Positions 16,424-25,054 are shown, counted from the stretch's first letter. The stretch is DNA of 64,000 nucleotides from Acidobacteriota bacterium (GCA_019351995.1 JABBOD010000008.1:1-64000); one strand, 5' to 3'. Notes: generated from the sequence alone by a model not told the origin. Made by a program: numbers and translations.

Positions 16424-18180
16424 GCGTGCCGCAGCTCCGGCCGGTCAACGATCATCTGCTGAACCTTGGGATGGGCACCCTGGCGGCAGGGTTCGCCTTC
16501 GCCCTCATCCTGCGTGGTGCCGGAACGGTCGCCGCCTGGGTGGCAGGACTGCCCGCACCAACAGGCGGAATCGGTGCCGGCTTGGGGGTGTTCGCTCACC
16601 CCCTCGACCCGGGTGTCCCGCTCGGCGACCCCGGGTTGAACTGGGCACTGTACTGGGCTGTCGTTGCGGTGATGTCGACAGCTGTGATTCTCGCGAGCGT
16701 GTGGGCAGTGGTGAGGATCCGCGCTCACGCCACCCAGGCGGACCCGCGGAAACTGAACGGCACCGCGACCGCAGCAGAAATACGCCGGCTGGCGTCGCCG
16801 CGGCAGTTGGTGAAGCAGGCGTCCACGTTCCGGCCATCCCTCAGGCATGCCACGGCGGCCGATGTCGGCTATCTGCTGGGGACCGCACATGGCCGGCAGG
16901 TGTGGGCGACGGTGGAGGACTCCATCCTGTTGATCGGGCCGCCCCGCAGCGGGAAAGGGCTCCACATTGTCATCAACGCCATCCTCGACGCCCCCGGTGC
17001 TGTGATCAGCACCAGCACCCGGCCCGACAATCTCACCGCCACCCTCCGCGCCCGGGAACGAAAGGGGCCCGTGGCGGTGTTCGATCCGCAGCAACTCGCG
17101 CCGGGCCTGCCGGCGGGGTTGCGGTGGTCGCCGGTGCGCGGTTGCGGCGACCCGCTCACCGCAATGATCCGCGCCACCGGCCTCGCGGCCAGCACCGGCC
17201 TTGGCGGCAACGCGGTCGAGAACGGATCGTTCTGGGAAGGCAAAACCCGGGCGGCGATCCAAACCCTCCTCCACGCCGCCGCCCTCGACGGCAGGGATGC
17301 TCGCACCGTCTACCAGTGGGCGCTGAGCCCGTCGGCGGCCGGTGACGCGGTCCGTATCCTGCAAACCAACCCGGCCGCGGCATACGGGTGGGCGGACGCC
17401 CTGGACTCGATGATCCAATCCGACCCCAGAACCCGCGACTCGATCTGGCAAGGCGTGAGCCTCGCCTTCCAGGCTCTCGCCGACCCCCGCGTCCTTGCCG
17501 CCGTCACTCCACCGGTTGGCGAAGAGTTCGACCCGATCGACTTCCTGACCCAGCATGGAACCCTGTACCTGCTCGCCACCGGTGCCGGAGCTGGCGCATC
17601 CGCCGCCCTCGTCGCCGCGTTCATCGAAGACCTGGTGGAAACGGCCAGGAAACTTGCCGCCCGCTCCCCCGGCGCCCGACTGGACCCGCCAGTGCTGATG
17701 GCGCTGGATGAGATCGGCAACCTCGCACCCTTACCGTCCCTCCCCACACTGATGGCCGAAGGCGGCGGGACCGGGATCACCACCATGCCCGTGCTGCAGT
17801 CCCTGGCGCAGGCGCGGGAGAAATGGGGAGACAACAACGCCAACGCGATCTGGGACGCCTCGATCGTGAAAATCATCCTCGGCGGCGCCTCCAACAGCCG
17901 TGACCTGCAAGACCTCTCCACCCTGATCGGCGACCGCGACGAACAAACCGACTCGGTCTCCACCGACCAATACGGCGGCTACTCATCACAACGTTCCCTG
18001 CGCCGCGTCCCCGTCATGCCACCCAACGTGCTCAGAACGCTGCCGTTCGGAACAAGCGTCACCATGCTCCGCACCGCCAGACCCATCATCACCACCCTGC
18101 GGCCCTGGACCAACCGGCCCAATGCCCGCCAACTCCAGCAGCAACGCACCACCCTCGAAGAACAACTCCGGGCTCACTGA
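16420..18180 (+). CDS. VirD4/TraG-type conjugative coupling protein
   Basis: It has 586 residues. Two membrane helices lie at about 15-42 and 73-100. Walker A is GPPRSGKG at 173-180 and Walker B is VLMALDEIGNL near 425-435, followed by the TraM-recognition region (GTGITTMPVLQSLAQ). The family is the hexameric ATPase that hands the relaxase-DNA complex to the secretion channel. Its presence with VirB4, VirB6 and a hydrolase marks this as a conjugative rather than merely mobilisable element. Confidence 0.9.
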   Translation: MSVPQLRPVNDHLLNLGMGTLAAGFAFALILRGAGTVAAWVAGLPAPTGGIGAGLGVFAHPLDPGVPLGDPGLNWALYWAVVAVMSTAVILASVWAVVRIRAHATQADPRKLNGTATAAEIRRLASPRQLVKQASTFRPSLRHATAADVGYLLGTAHGRQVWATVEDSILLIGPPRSGKGLHIVINAILDAPGAVISTSTRPDNLTATLRARERKGPVAVFDPQQLAPGLPAGLRWSPVRGCGDPLTAMIRATGLAASTGLGGNAVENGSFWEGKTRAAIQTLLHAAALDGRDARTVYQWALSPSAAGDAVRILQTNPAAAYGWADALDSMIQSDPRTRDSIWQGVSLAFQALADPRVLAAVTPPVGEEFDPIDFLTQHGTLYLLATGAGAGASAALVAAFIEDLVETARKLAARSPGARLDPPVLMALDEIGNLAPLPSLPTLMAEGGGTGITTMPVLQSLAQAREKWGDNNANAIWDASIVKIILGGASNSRDLQDLSTLIGDRDEQTDSVSTDQYGGYSSQRSLRRVPVMPPNVLRTLPFGTSVTMLRTARPIITTLRPWTNRPNARQLQQQRTTLEEQLRAH

Positions 18181-18241
18181 ACAACACTGCGCCAATGACG
18201 AACCTGGTCTGATCCGCATGCTCAGCAACCACAACACACCA

Positions 18242-18308
18242 GTCGGCTGCGCCACACCTGTCGGCTGCACCACACCTGGCGGCTGAGTCTGTCGGCTGCG
18301 CCGCACCT
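18242..18308. repeat. Array of 18-bp direct repeats, candidate oriT or iteron site
   Basis: Three units of the form GTCGGCTGCRCCRCACCT lie at 18242-18259, 18260-18277 and 18291-18308, with a partial 13-base unit at 18278-18290. The first two differ at one base and the third differs from the first at one base. The array fills the 173-base gap between the coupling-protein gene and the ArdC-like gene. Repeat arrays at such junctions are typical of transfer or replication origins; this role is inferred. A 22-codon frame (18219-18287) crosses the repeats but has no ribosome binding site. Confidence 0.65.
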
Positions 18309-18353
18309 TTCGGGCAGAGGCTCACCAAGTCGTGGCCGGGGAGGGACACCGAG

Positions 18354-19433
18354 ATGCTGGATCCGAGCGCGGCGCACAGCGCACGTGACGCCAAGCTTGC
18401 AGGCCTGCACGACCAGCTGGTCGACGCGGTCGAGGGTCTGGTGTCTGGTGACGACTGGCGACGGGCACTCGAGTTCGCGGCCAGGTTCCGGTCCAGGTCG
18501 TTCAACAACACCCTGCTGATCTGGGTACAGCACACCGCCGCATACACGGCCGGACGCGTCCCGGAACCGATGCCGTCCTACGTCGCCGGGTTCAAACAGT
18601 GGCAGCAACTGAACCGTTCCGTGCTGAAAGGTCAGACCGGATACATGATCCAAGCCCCGGTGACTGCCCGGTTCGCCACCGCAACACCGCAGAATGCAGA
18701 CACGTGGCGGCGGTTGGGCCGCATGGAGAAACCCCGCCCCGGCGAGGTTGTGCAGTCCCGGATGATCGCAGTGAAGCCCGCCTACGTCTGGGACCTGTCC
18801 CAGACCGGCGGAGACCCGGTGCCCGAACGGCCTCCAGCCCGCCTGCTGGAAGGGGCCGCACCGGCTGGGTTGTGGGACGGGCTCGTCACCCAGATCCAGG
18901 ACCGTGGGTTCACGATCCAACGAGTGCCGAATGAGCAGGTGATTCATGGTGCGAATGGGCTCACCGACTACACCGCCCGGACCGTCGCGGTTCGCACCAA
19001 CATGGACGAAGCCGCGCAGGTGAAAACCCTCGCGCACGAACTGGCCCATGTGATGCTTCACGGGCCCGACAACCCGGACGCGGTCGCCCACCGGGGCATC
19101 GGCGAAGTGGAGGCCGAATCGGTGGCGCTCATGGTCGGCGCCGCCCACAACCTCGACACCAGCGGCTACACGATCCCCTACGTCGCCTCCTGGGCCAGCG
19201 CCGTGGACGCTAAGACGGCGACGGAGGTTGTGCAGGCGACCGGTGAACGGGTCCGCGCCACAGCGGGTGCGATCCTCGACAAGCTGACAACGGCGCAGGC
19301 CAGCACTGGCGACCCGCCGGGCCTGACCCGCGAAACTCCCGCAATCGAGCAGACCCCACGAGCGCCAGCACTGCGACACCCTCGTGTGCCAACCCAACCG
19401 CACACCGCGACCGCCGCGGCCCCAAGATTGTGA
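18354..19433 (+). CDS. ArdC-like protein with IrrE-type zinc metallopeptidase motif
   Basis: It has 359 residues. Residues 30-110 (FAARFRSRSFNNTLLIWVQ ... VAGFKQWQQLNRSV) match the ArdC N-terminal ssDNA-binding domain found in antirestriction proteins and plasmid primases. Residues 215-260 hold KTLAHELAHVMLHG (HExxH zinc motif) and a downstream EVEAESVALMVG with the third ligand, as in ImmA/IrrE-like peptidases. ArdC proteins protect incoming single-stranded DNA from restriction in the recipient. It is the first gene after the repeat array, where early-expressed genes are often placed. Confidence 0.8.
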   Translation: MLDPSAAHSARDAKLAGLHDQLVDAVEGLVSGDDWRRALEFAARFRSRSFNNTLLIWVQHTAAYTAGRVPEPMPSYVAGFKQWQQLNRSVLKGQTGYMIQAPVTARFATATPQNADTWRRLGRMEKPRPGEVVQSRMIAVKPAYVWDLSQTGGDPVPERPPARLLEGAAPAGLWDGLVTQIQDRGFTIQRVPNEQVIHGANGLTDYTARTVAVRTNMDEAAQVKTLAHELAHVMLHGPDNPDAVAHRGIGEVEAESVALMVGAAHNLDTSGYTIPYVASWASAVDAKTATEVVQATGERVRATAGAILDKLTTAQASTGDPPGLTRETPAIEQTPRAPALRHPRVPTQPHTATAAAPRL

Positions 19434-19449
19434 TCGACCAGGGGCCGTG

Positions 19450-20343
19450 ATGGACATCGTCTGGCTGCTGTCCGAGGCATCAAAACTGTCGTTACCTCAG
19501 GCTGCCGTCTACTATGCGAGCGCCGGGGTGCCGGTGTTCCCGTGCGTTCCCGGGCAGAAACGTCCGTTGACCCTGCACGGTTTCCACGACGCCAGCACCG
19601 ATCCACGCCAAGTGCGCACGTGGTGGCTGCGGTCGCCAACGGCGAACATCGGGATCCCCACCGGCGAGGCCTCCGGTATCGAGGTTGTTGACATCGACCG
19701 GCGACCGGAACGCTCCGGCTTCAGCTCGTTCGAGTTGGCACGTCGCGCCGGCATCACTGCCGGCTGGGCCGCTCTGGTGCGCACCCCATCCGGCGGCATG
19801 CACGCCTACTACCCTGCCGACCCGGACCGCCAGCAACAGTCCTGGCAAGCCCCAGACGTCCATATCGACTTCCGAGGCAACGGGGGCTACATCCTCGCCC
19901 CACCATCGATCGCCGGCGCAGCACAACAACACCGCGGGTACGCGCTGATAGCGGGCGCCAAACAGCCCACGGCAGCGATCAATGCTGAGGCCCTCCGCTC
20001 ATTCATTGACCCGCCGCCGGCGACGCCCACCACGGCGCACCGACGCCAGCCAACGGACATGGACGGTTTGGCCCGATGGGTCGCCGCCCGCGGTGAGGGA
20101 GAACGCAACAGAGCCCTCTTCTGGGCGGCATGCCGCGCCGCGGAAAACGGCATCCCACCCCAAGAGCTACATGCCATCCTCGGCCCAGCAGCACAGCAAG
20201 CAGGCCTCCCGCCCCGGGAAATCGCCACAACAATCCGTTCCGCACTGAGGACAACCGCGACTCGAGCAATGCCCACCCCTCCGGCTGGGAAAGGCCACAC
20301 GTCAAGGACAGAGCGACGGGACAACAGACCGCCCCAGCTCTGA
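19450..20343 (+). CDS. Primase-polymerase domain protein (bifunctional DNA primase/polymerase, N-terminal type)
   Basis: It has 297 residues. Residues 15-190 show the archaeo-eukaryotic primase fold of mobile elements: AAVYYASAGVPVFPC, GIEVVDIDRR (first metal-binding acidic pair), TPSGGMHAYYP (the sGG-H motif) and HIDFRGNGGYILAPPS (last acidic residue and nucleotide site). The C-terminal part is a helical primase-associated tail. No helicase domain follows, so it could prime complementary-strand synthesis after transfer rather than drive full replication (inference). ATG at 19450 is chosen; GTG one codon upstream is possible. Confidence 0.8.
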   Translation: MDIVWLLSEASKLSLPQAAVYYASAGVPVFPCVPGQKRPLTLHGFHDASTDPRQVRTWWLRSPTANIGIPTGEASGIEVVDIDRRPERSGFSSFELARRAGITAGWAALVRTPSGGMHAYYPADPDRQQQSWQAPDVHIDFRGNGGYILAPPSIAGAAQQHRGYALIAGAKQPTAAINAEALRSFIDPPPATPTTAHRRQPTDMDGLARWVAARGEGERNRALFWAACRAAENGIPPQELHAILGPAAQQAGLPPREIATTIRSALRTTATRAMPTPPAGKGHTSRTERRDNRPPQL

Positions 20344-20354
20344 CCCGACTTCGA

Positions 20355-20377
20355 CAGCGACCCCCGGGTTGTCGCTG
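20355..20377 (+). terminator. Hairpin just after the primase gene, possible terminator
   Basis: CAGCGAC (20355-20361) and GTCGCTG (20371-20377) form a perfect 7-bp stem with a 9-base loop, 11 bases after the stop codon. There is no T-run. Confidence 0.35.
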
Positions 20378-20442
20378 CAGCACCCAAAGATGTCGACGAC
20401 GGAGTACTCGCCAGTGATCGCCCAATCGTTGAAGAGTCGCGG

Positions 20443-20458
20443 CCAGAACGGGTTCTGG
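20443..20458. promoter_or_regulatory. 16-bp palindrome upstream of ssb, candidate operator
   Basis: CCAGAAC-GG-GTTCTGG is a perfect 7+7 inverted repeat with a 2-base centre, 68 bases before the ssb start. Its size and symmetry suit a dimeric repressor. It lies in a gene-free stretch that probably carries the ssb promoter. Confidence 0.45.
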
Positions 20459-20526
20459 TGTGTGCGCCGCTCCTTAGTTGGGACGGACCTAACCCCGGCC
20501 CCTCAACCTGTCGAAGGAGAAGTCCA

Positions 20527-21090
20527 ATGGCAATCCGCACACAACAGTCCCTGTCCGGCTTCATCGTCACCGGCCCAGAACTGAACGTGACCAGCACCGG
20601 CGAGGCCCGCTTCTACGCCAAGGTCGGCCAGGAACACTTCCAACGCAACGACGACGGAACCTTCACCCAGCTTGAGTCGACATTCCACAACCTGGTCCAG
20701 TACCGCAAAGCCGCCGAACGCTCCTACGAGCGGTTCCAGAAAGGCGACCACTTCGTCGCCGAAGGCTACGTCCACGAATACGACCACGACATCGACGGCC
20801 ACACCCAACGCAGGGAAGAGTTCGTGGCCAAAAAGATCGGCCACGACGCCGCCCGCCAGAACTACACCGTGAATCGCAGAACCCCCGCCGCCGGGCCGAT
20901 AGACCAAGACGACAACGTTCAAACGAGCGGGATCACCGGCCAACCCCCGGCAGCGCACGCTGCAGCCCCCGGGTCTGCGCGGGCCACCGCATCGGCCCTC
21001 AGCGCACAGCGTCGAGATCAGCTCGCCGACAACAGCCCCGGCGGTACCCGCAGGAAAACTCCGACGCGATCAAACACGCTGGCGCTCTGA
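20527..21090 (+). CDS. ssb: Single-stranded DNA-binding protein of the element
   Basis: It has 187 residues. Residues 5-115 follow the OB-fold SSB pattern (LSGFIVTGPELNVTSTGEARFYAKVGQ ... FHNLVQYRKAAERSYERFQKGDHFVAEGYV). The last 75 residues are a flexible Ala/Thr/Pro-rich tail that lacks the acidic DDDIPF-type end of host SSBs, so partner recruitment may differ. AAGGAG lies 7 bases before the ATG at 20527. SSBs are common establishment genes of conjugative elements. Confidence 0.75.
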   Translation: MAIRTQQSLSGFIVTGPELNVTSTGEARFYAKVGQEHFQRNDDGTFTQLESTFHNLVQYRKAAERSYERFQKGDHFVAEGYVHEYDHDIDGHTQRREEFVAKKIGHDAARQNYTVNRRTPAAGPIDQDDNVQTSGITGQPPAAHAAAPGSARATASALSAQRRDQLADNSPGGTRRKTPTRSNTLAL

Positions 21091-21193
21091 CTTTCGCACC
21101 CCCGCTCACTGGTGACGACCGAGACCGAACCACGGCCCCCTTCCCCCGCTACCAGCACTGACCCATCCGACTCGACACCGCAAAGGTCCCACG

Positions 21194-21781
21194 ATGGCCG
21201 ACAACCCGACCCTTCCGATCGACGACCCCGATCTCGACGACCAAGGAAGCAACGACGCCCCGTTCACCAACGACCCCGACGAGGGACACCTGCTGGCAGA
21301 ACCGCCGCACCCGATCAACTGGAACCTGCTCACCGCAGAAGACGCTGAACAGGAATGGTGGGCACTCAACAACTGGGTGAACTGGCTACGCCACACGTAC
21401 GGCCTTCCCGTCACGATCATCCCGCCCTACTGGCACCGGCATCCCGAACTCGTCTGGGAACTATCCGCACTGCACCTCCACTGGCTCTGCACCTACGACC
21501 TCGAACAAAACGGCTCCGCACCCATCGGCTGGCACGCCGACTTCGCAGCAACACAAGAACGCCTCCGCGAATGGGTCGCCGCAGCTGGAACAAAACTCGA
21601 CACCGACCGCCCAACCCGGCAAACGGTATGGCCGGGCGAAGAAGCCGGGACGCCACCGGAAGAGCGTTCGACCGAGAACCGCGAAAAGGACTTCGAAGAG
21701 TTCGTCGCCGCGGATGTGGCTGGCCGGCAGAAAGCCGAGGAGGAGTTCTATCACCGCCTCCTTCACGACCTCGGGGCCTGA
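21194..21781 (+). CDS. DUF4913-type protein
   Basis: It has 195 residues. The acidic N-terminus is followed by EWWALNNWVNWLRHTYGLPVTIIPPYWHRHPELVWELSALHLHWL, which carries the W-rich pattern of DUF4913, a family met almost only in actinobacterial mobile elements and of unknown role. The C-terminus (residues 140-195) is a charged helix. It follows ssb by 103 bases with no recognised features. Confidence 0.7.
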   Translation: MADNPTLPIDDPDLDDQGSNDAPFTNDPDEGHLLAEPPHPINWNLLTAEDAEQEWWALNNWVNWLRHTYGLPVTIIPPYWHRHPELVWELSALHLHWLCTYDLEQNGSAPIGWHADFAATQERLREWVAAAGTKLDTDRPTRQTVWPGEEAGTPPEERSTENREKDFEEFVAADVAGRQKAEEEFYHRLLHDLGA

Positions 21782-21783
21782 TT

Positions 21784-21978
21784 ATGCAAGTGAGTGGTGA
21801 ACCTAGTCAGCCGTTTCTGTCACTCGTGGGCGCACCCGCCGTCGAGGCTTTCTTGTCTGGGTGGCGAGAAGGCACGGCTCGGCAAGCTACCTGCCCGGTC
21901 GCCAAGGACGTTCTCGATGAGATTGCGCTCATGCTGGAGGCAACCGGTCAGTCGGCGGTCCTCACCCAATGGGAGTGA
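21784..21978 (+). CDS. Hypothetical 64-residue protein next to the integrase
   Basis: ATG at 21784 starts 2 bases after the DUF4913 stop codon. The sequence has a folded-looking composition (AVEAFLSGWREGTARQ, then DVLDEIALMLEATGQSAVLTQ). The 3' end overlaps that of the convergent recombinase gene by 17 bases. No family is recognised. It could be a small accessory such as a recombination directionality factor, a guess from position only. Confidence 0.45.
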   Translation: MQVSGEPSQPFLSLVGAPAVEAFLSGWREGTARQATCPVAKDVLDEIALMLEATGQSAVLTQWE

Positions 21979-23605
21979 TCACCACACGCTCTGCTACGGG
22001 AGACCGGCCGGGAAGTGCATCGAGACGGTAGATGAGCCGACGCAGATATCCGCGCTTCTCTGCGATGCTCAGACTGGGCCACTCGTTGATCAGGCTTGGT
22101 CCGTCGGCGATTGGAAATTCTTCTAGCGTCAGGGCGTCCAATCGGCGTTGTAGCTGCTCGATGCGAACCTGCACATCTTCGATCAACTGCAGTAGGACCG
22201 TGACCATGGATCCGCGATACTGACTCGAACCTTGTTTCTCGATCAGCGTCCGTCGTTCCTGCTTCGTTTGCTCAAGCTCAGCAAGTAAGCCCCCCACCTC
22301 AGAACTCGTCTGACCAGCGCGACGCCTCGCGCGGGCATTCGCCAGCGACTCGTCGGCGACTTGCGAAAAGAACCAACCCAATACGTAGGCCTCCGCCTTC
22401 GCCGCGTCTAGCGTGCACGAGCCGGGGCAGTTGCCGGTTCCTCGCTGCCGATTCGCCATGCAACGGTAGGCGTAGGTTCGCGTGCTCACGCCGTTGTGGT
22501 TCCTTCTTGACTTGTTTTGACCGTACAGACGGTTGCCGCACTGGCAGAACACGAGTCCAGTTAGCAGCCATTCATGCGATCCCCAAGGATTTCGCACGTT
22601 CGAAGTTCTTCCCTGCTCAAGCAGGCGCCGAACCCGCATCCAGGTCACGAGGTCGCATACGGGCTCCTGGGAGATGACAGGATCACCATTGACGTCGAGC
22701 GCGATGTAGTCCAGAAGTTCAATCTTGACTCCACGCTGATGCTCGGGCACTCGTCGCATGCGATAGCCAACCATTCGTGGCGACACTAGCGACCGATAGA
22801 TTGATGCCTCGTAGACGAAGCCCCCAGAAGCCGTCGTGATCTCGTAGTGCTCCTTCCAATACCTTCCGATCGCCGACAAACTCTTTCCCGCCAGCACATA
22901 CGTGACCGCGTCTCGTAGTGCTGGGAACTCAATCGGATGGGGTACTAGCCGAACGCCAGACCGGCCGAGTTCATCAGTCATCCTCGGCCCAGATCTCCAG
23001 CCAAAAGGTGTCGTTCCACCATGATGAAACCCCGCCTCCGCCAAATGCCTTTTTGCTGCAAGTTGCCTTTCACTCATCGAATCGGTCTCAACTTCAGCTA
23101 ACAGCGCTTTGATTCCCGTAACGAGCTTTGCTCCTGCCGTTGCCGTATTCAGTTCCTCGGCCGAATCCTGGTGAGACACCAGATAGACGCCCGACCTTTG
23201 GCATTCGCCGATCCATTCAATGCAGCCGGATGCGACCCGGTTCGTACGATCGAGCTTCCAGAACGCCACTGCCTTCACCACGCCTGACCGAATGTCGCTA
23301 TTCAGTTGACGCCACGCCTTGCGGGTACGCACGGCCGAAGAGCTCGCCGAGTCGTTGTCGATGTACTCCCCCATTACCGTCCAACCACCATCCGCAAGCA
23401 GCTTTCGGTGAAGGTCGATCCGCTGCCTCTCGATCGCGTCTGCGCCGTCGCGGTGGTATTTCGACAATCTCAAGTACAAATAGATCGGCTTCGTCCCCGT
23501 GGCAGGCATTTCCGGCCCCGTCCTGGCGAAGGCCGGATAGACGACTGTGCGCGCTATTCGACCCGGACGAGCGTTGGCGCCGGCGTTCTTGTTTTCAATG
23601 GTCAT
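21962..23605 (-). CDS. Large serine recombinase (integrase of the element)
   Basis: It has 547 residues. The resolvase domain begins with IYLYLRLSKYHRDG (catalytic Ser in YLRLS, about residue 48) and ERQRIDLHRKL; DRTNRVASG and the long KHYEIT region continue into the recombinase domain. A zinc ribbon follows (FCQCGNRLYGQNK ... YRCMANRQRGTGNCPGSC, four cysteines), then a coiled coil (LLAELEQTKQERRTLIEKQ). The start is decided by AAGGAG: it stands 6 bases before ATG at 23605, but directly abuts the ATG at 23611. The gene lies against the broken comM, as serine integrases usually lie beside their attachment site. Confidence 0.9.
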   Translation of the reverse strand: MTIENKNAGANARPGRIARTVVYPAFARTGPEMPATGTKPIYLYLRLSKYHRDGADAIERQRIDLHRKLLADGGWTVMGEYIDNDSASSSAVRTRKAWRQLNSDIRSGVVKAVAFWKLDRTNRVASGCIEWIGECQRSGVYLVSHQDSAEELNTATAGAKLVTGIKALLAEVETDSMSERQLAAKRHLAEAGFHHGGTTPFGWRSGPRMTDELGRSGVRLVPHPIEFPALRDAVTYVLAGKSLSAIGRYWKEHYEITTASGGFVYEASIYRSLVSPRMVGYRMRRVPEHQRGVKIELLDYIALDVNGDPVISQEPVCDLVTWMRVRRLLEQGRTSNVRNPWGSHEWLLTGLVFCQCGNRLYGQNKSRRNHNGVSTRTYAYRCMANRQRGTGNCPGSCTLDAAKAEAYVLGWFFSQVADESLANARARRRAGQTSSEVGGLLAELEQTKQERRTLIEKQGSSQYRGSMVTVLLQLIEDVQVRIEQLQRRLDALTLEEFPIADGPSLINEWPSLSIAEKRGYLRRLIYRLDALPGRSPVAERVVITPIG

Positions 23606-23629
23606 CAGCATCTCCTTGTTCAGGAGGTG

Positions 23630-23656
23630 CGCTTTCCATCACCCAACTCGTCCAGG
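23630..23656. other. Right attachment-site junction between element and comM
   Basis: On the minus strand ComM coding sequence runs through HGVLFLDEL and then changes abruptly: family members continue with an acidic-phenylalanine segment, here replaced by GDGKRTS and a stop. The break lies within about 23,636-23,650, 30 to 45 bases from the integrase start. The crossover dinucleotide cannot be fixed without the other junction. Confidence 0.65.
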
Positions 23657-24570
23657 AAGAGCACGCCGTGGGCCGCCCGAGCCGCGGCCCCTGGCCGGAT
23701 CACCCCGCTGCCGCCGCCGACGATTGCCGCAGCGCTGGCCGTGTGGTGAGGCGACTCGAGTGGCGGTCGCGTCGACAGTCCGCCGCGAGCGGGGATCCCC
23801 GCGAGCGAACGAATCGAGGCGACCTCCAACGCCTGCTCGGCGCTGAGATCCGGCAGCAGCCCCGGCAGCCGGGAGGCGAGCATCGTTTTGCCGGCACCGG
23901 GCGGACCGAGCAGGTACACGTGATGGCCGCCTGCTGCGGCAACCTGCATGGCCTCCACCGCATCCGGATTACCGATGACGTCGGCGAGATCGCCGTCCTC
24001 CTCGTCAGGAGAAGCCGGCACCGTCGGCATCAGCGCCTCGCGTGGGATCGGTTCGAGCTCGGCCCCGTGCCAAATCGCCGCATCGCGCAAGGAGATGACG
24101 GGGACGACGCGCACTCCGGGTACCAGGGCGGCCTCGTCAGCATTCCCGGCGGGCACCAGCACCGTCTCGAACCCGGCTCGAACCGCGGCGAGGACAGCCG
24201 GCAGGATGCCGGGGAGTGGGCGAAGCCTGCCGTCCAAGCCGAGCTCGCCCAGGTGCACCACGCGGGCAACCGAGTCAGCGGAGACCTGTCCGTCGGCGGC
24301 CAGCGCGGCAAGAGCGATTCCGAGATCGAATCCCGAACCGTGTTTCGGCAGCGCGGCCGGGGAGAGATTGACGGTCAGTTTGCGCGATGGCAACGGGCAA
24401 CCCGAGTTGCCCGCCGCCGCACGCACACGGTCGCGCGCTTCGCCGAGCGCCGCATCGGGGAGACCGATCAGCACGAACGCGGGGAGATTGCTGGAGATAT
24501 CGGCCTCGATCTCGACGACGGCCCCGTCGAGGCCGAGCAGCGAGATGGCGTGCGCCCGCCCGATCGGCAT
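23637..24570 (-). pseudogene. comM: comM / YifB Mg-chelatase-like AAA+ protein, N-terminal part, split by the element
   Basis: About 311 residues of ComM remain. The N-terminal Lon-like fold starts MPIGRAHAISLLGLDG and includes LPAFVLIGLPDAALGEARDRVRAA and the NLSPA-type segment. The Mg-chelatase AAA+ core begins with Walker A LLGPPGAGKTMLA and reaches the Walker B GVLFLDEL. Complete proteins have about 500 residues, so the rest of the ATPase and the C-terminal domain should lie past the left end of the element, beyond this window. ComM is a branch-migration helicase for natural transformation in bacteria where it has been studied. It follows yraN, the usual yraN-comM-dprA order. Confidence 0.85.
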
Positions 24571-24607
24571 CAGCGACGGCCCGTCAGGTGACGAAGGAGG
24601 TGCCCCA

Positions 24608-24961
24608 TCAGAAAACCCGCTCGAGATGCTCGACGATCGCGGGAAGGTCGCGGGGAGCGATCACCGCGACCGCGTCGATCCGGATGCGCCCGGCCCCCGG
24701 GTGCGCATCGCACCAGGCTCCCGCCAACCGCCGCAATCGCGCGAGTTTCGCGACGGTGATCGCCTCGAGCGGATGCCCGAACGCGACGCTCGAGCGGGTT
24801 TTCACCTCGACGAAGACGGTCTCGTCACCGTCACGCAGCACCAGGTCGATCTCGCCCTGCTGGCACCGCCAGTTGCGATCGAGGAGGGTCAGGCCTCGTC
24901 GCAGCAGGTGCTGCTCGGCGATGCGTTCACCGCGGGTGCCCAGTTCGTCTTTCGCTGCCAT
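24608..24961 (-). CDS. YraN family protein (UPF0102, nuclease fold)
   Basis: It has 117 residues. GTRGERIAEQHLLRRGLTLLDRNW, then QGEIDLVLRDGDETVFVEVKTRSS is the YraN signature: a restriction-endonuclease-like fold with E-D...ExK acidic/lysine residues. The function of the family is unsettled. ATG at 24961 fits family length; the frame stays open 81 codons further upstream without support. It sits before comM in the same direction. Confidence 0.85.
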   Translation of the reverse strand: MAAKDELGTRGERIAEQHLLRRGLTLLDRNWRCQQGEIDLVLRDGDETVFVEVKTRSSVAFGHPLEAITVAKLARLRRLAGAWCDAHPGAGRIRIDAVAVIAPRDLPAIVEHLERVF

Positions 24962-25054
24962 TCGCCGAGGATGCCGCCAACGGCATCCCCGCGACGGCCG
25001 GGAGCAGCTGCCTGTGCGAAACGACTCCGAGCGCACGGTGTTGGCGATGGGACG

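Noticed and set aside
18219-18287. 22-codon frame encoding a CATPVG-type repeat peptide
   Set aside because: It exists only because the DNA repeat is 18 bases long; no ribosome binding site, and a DNA-site explanation is simpler.
18242-18308. CRISPR array
   Set aside because: The units are directly joined with no unique spacers and no cas genes are present. No CRISPR was seen elsewhere in the window.
23630-23656. tRNA gene as attachment site
   Set aside because: No tRNA-like fold is visible near the integrase; the junction lies in comM.
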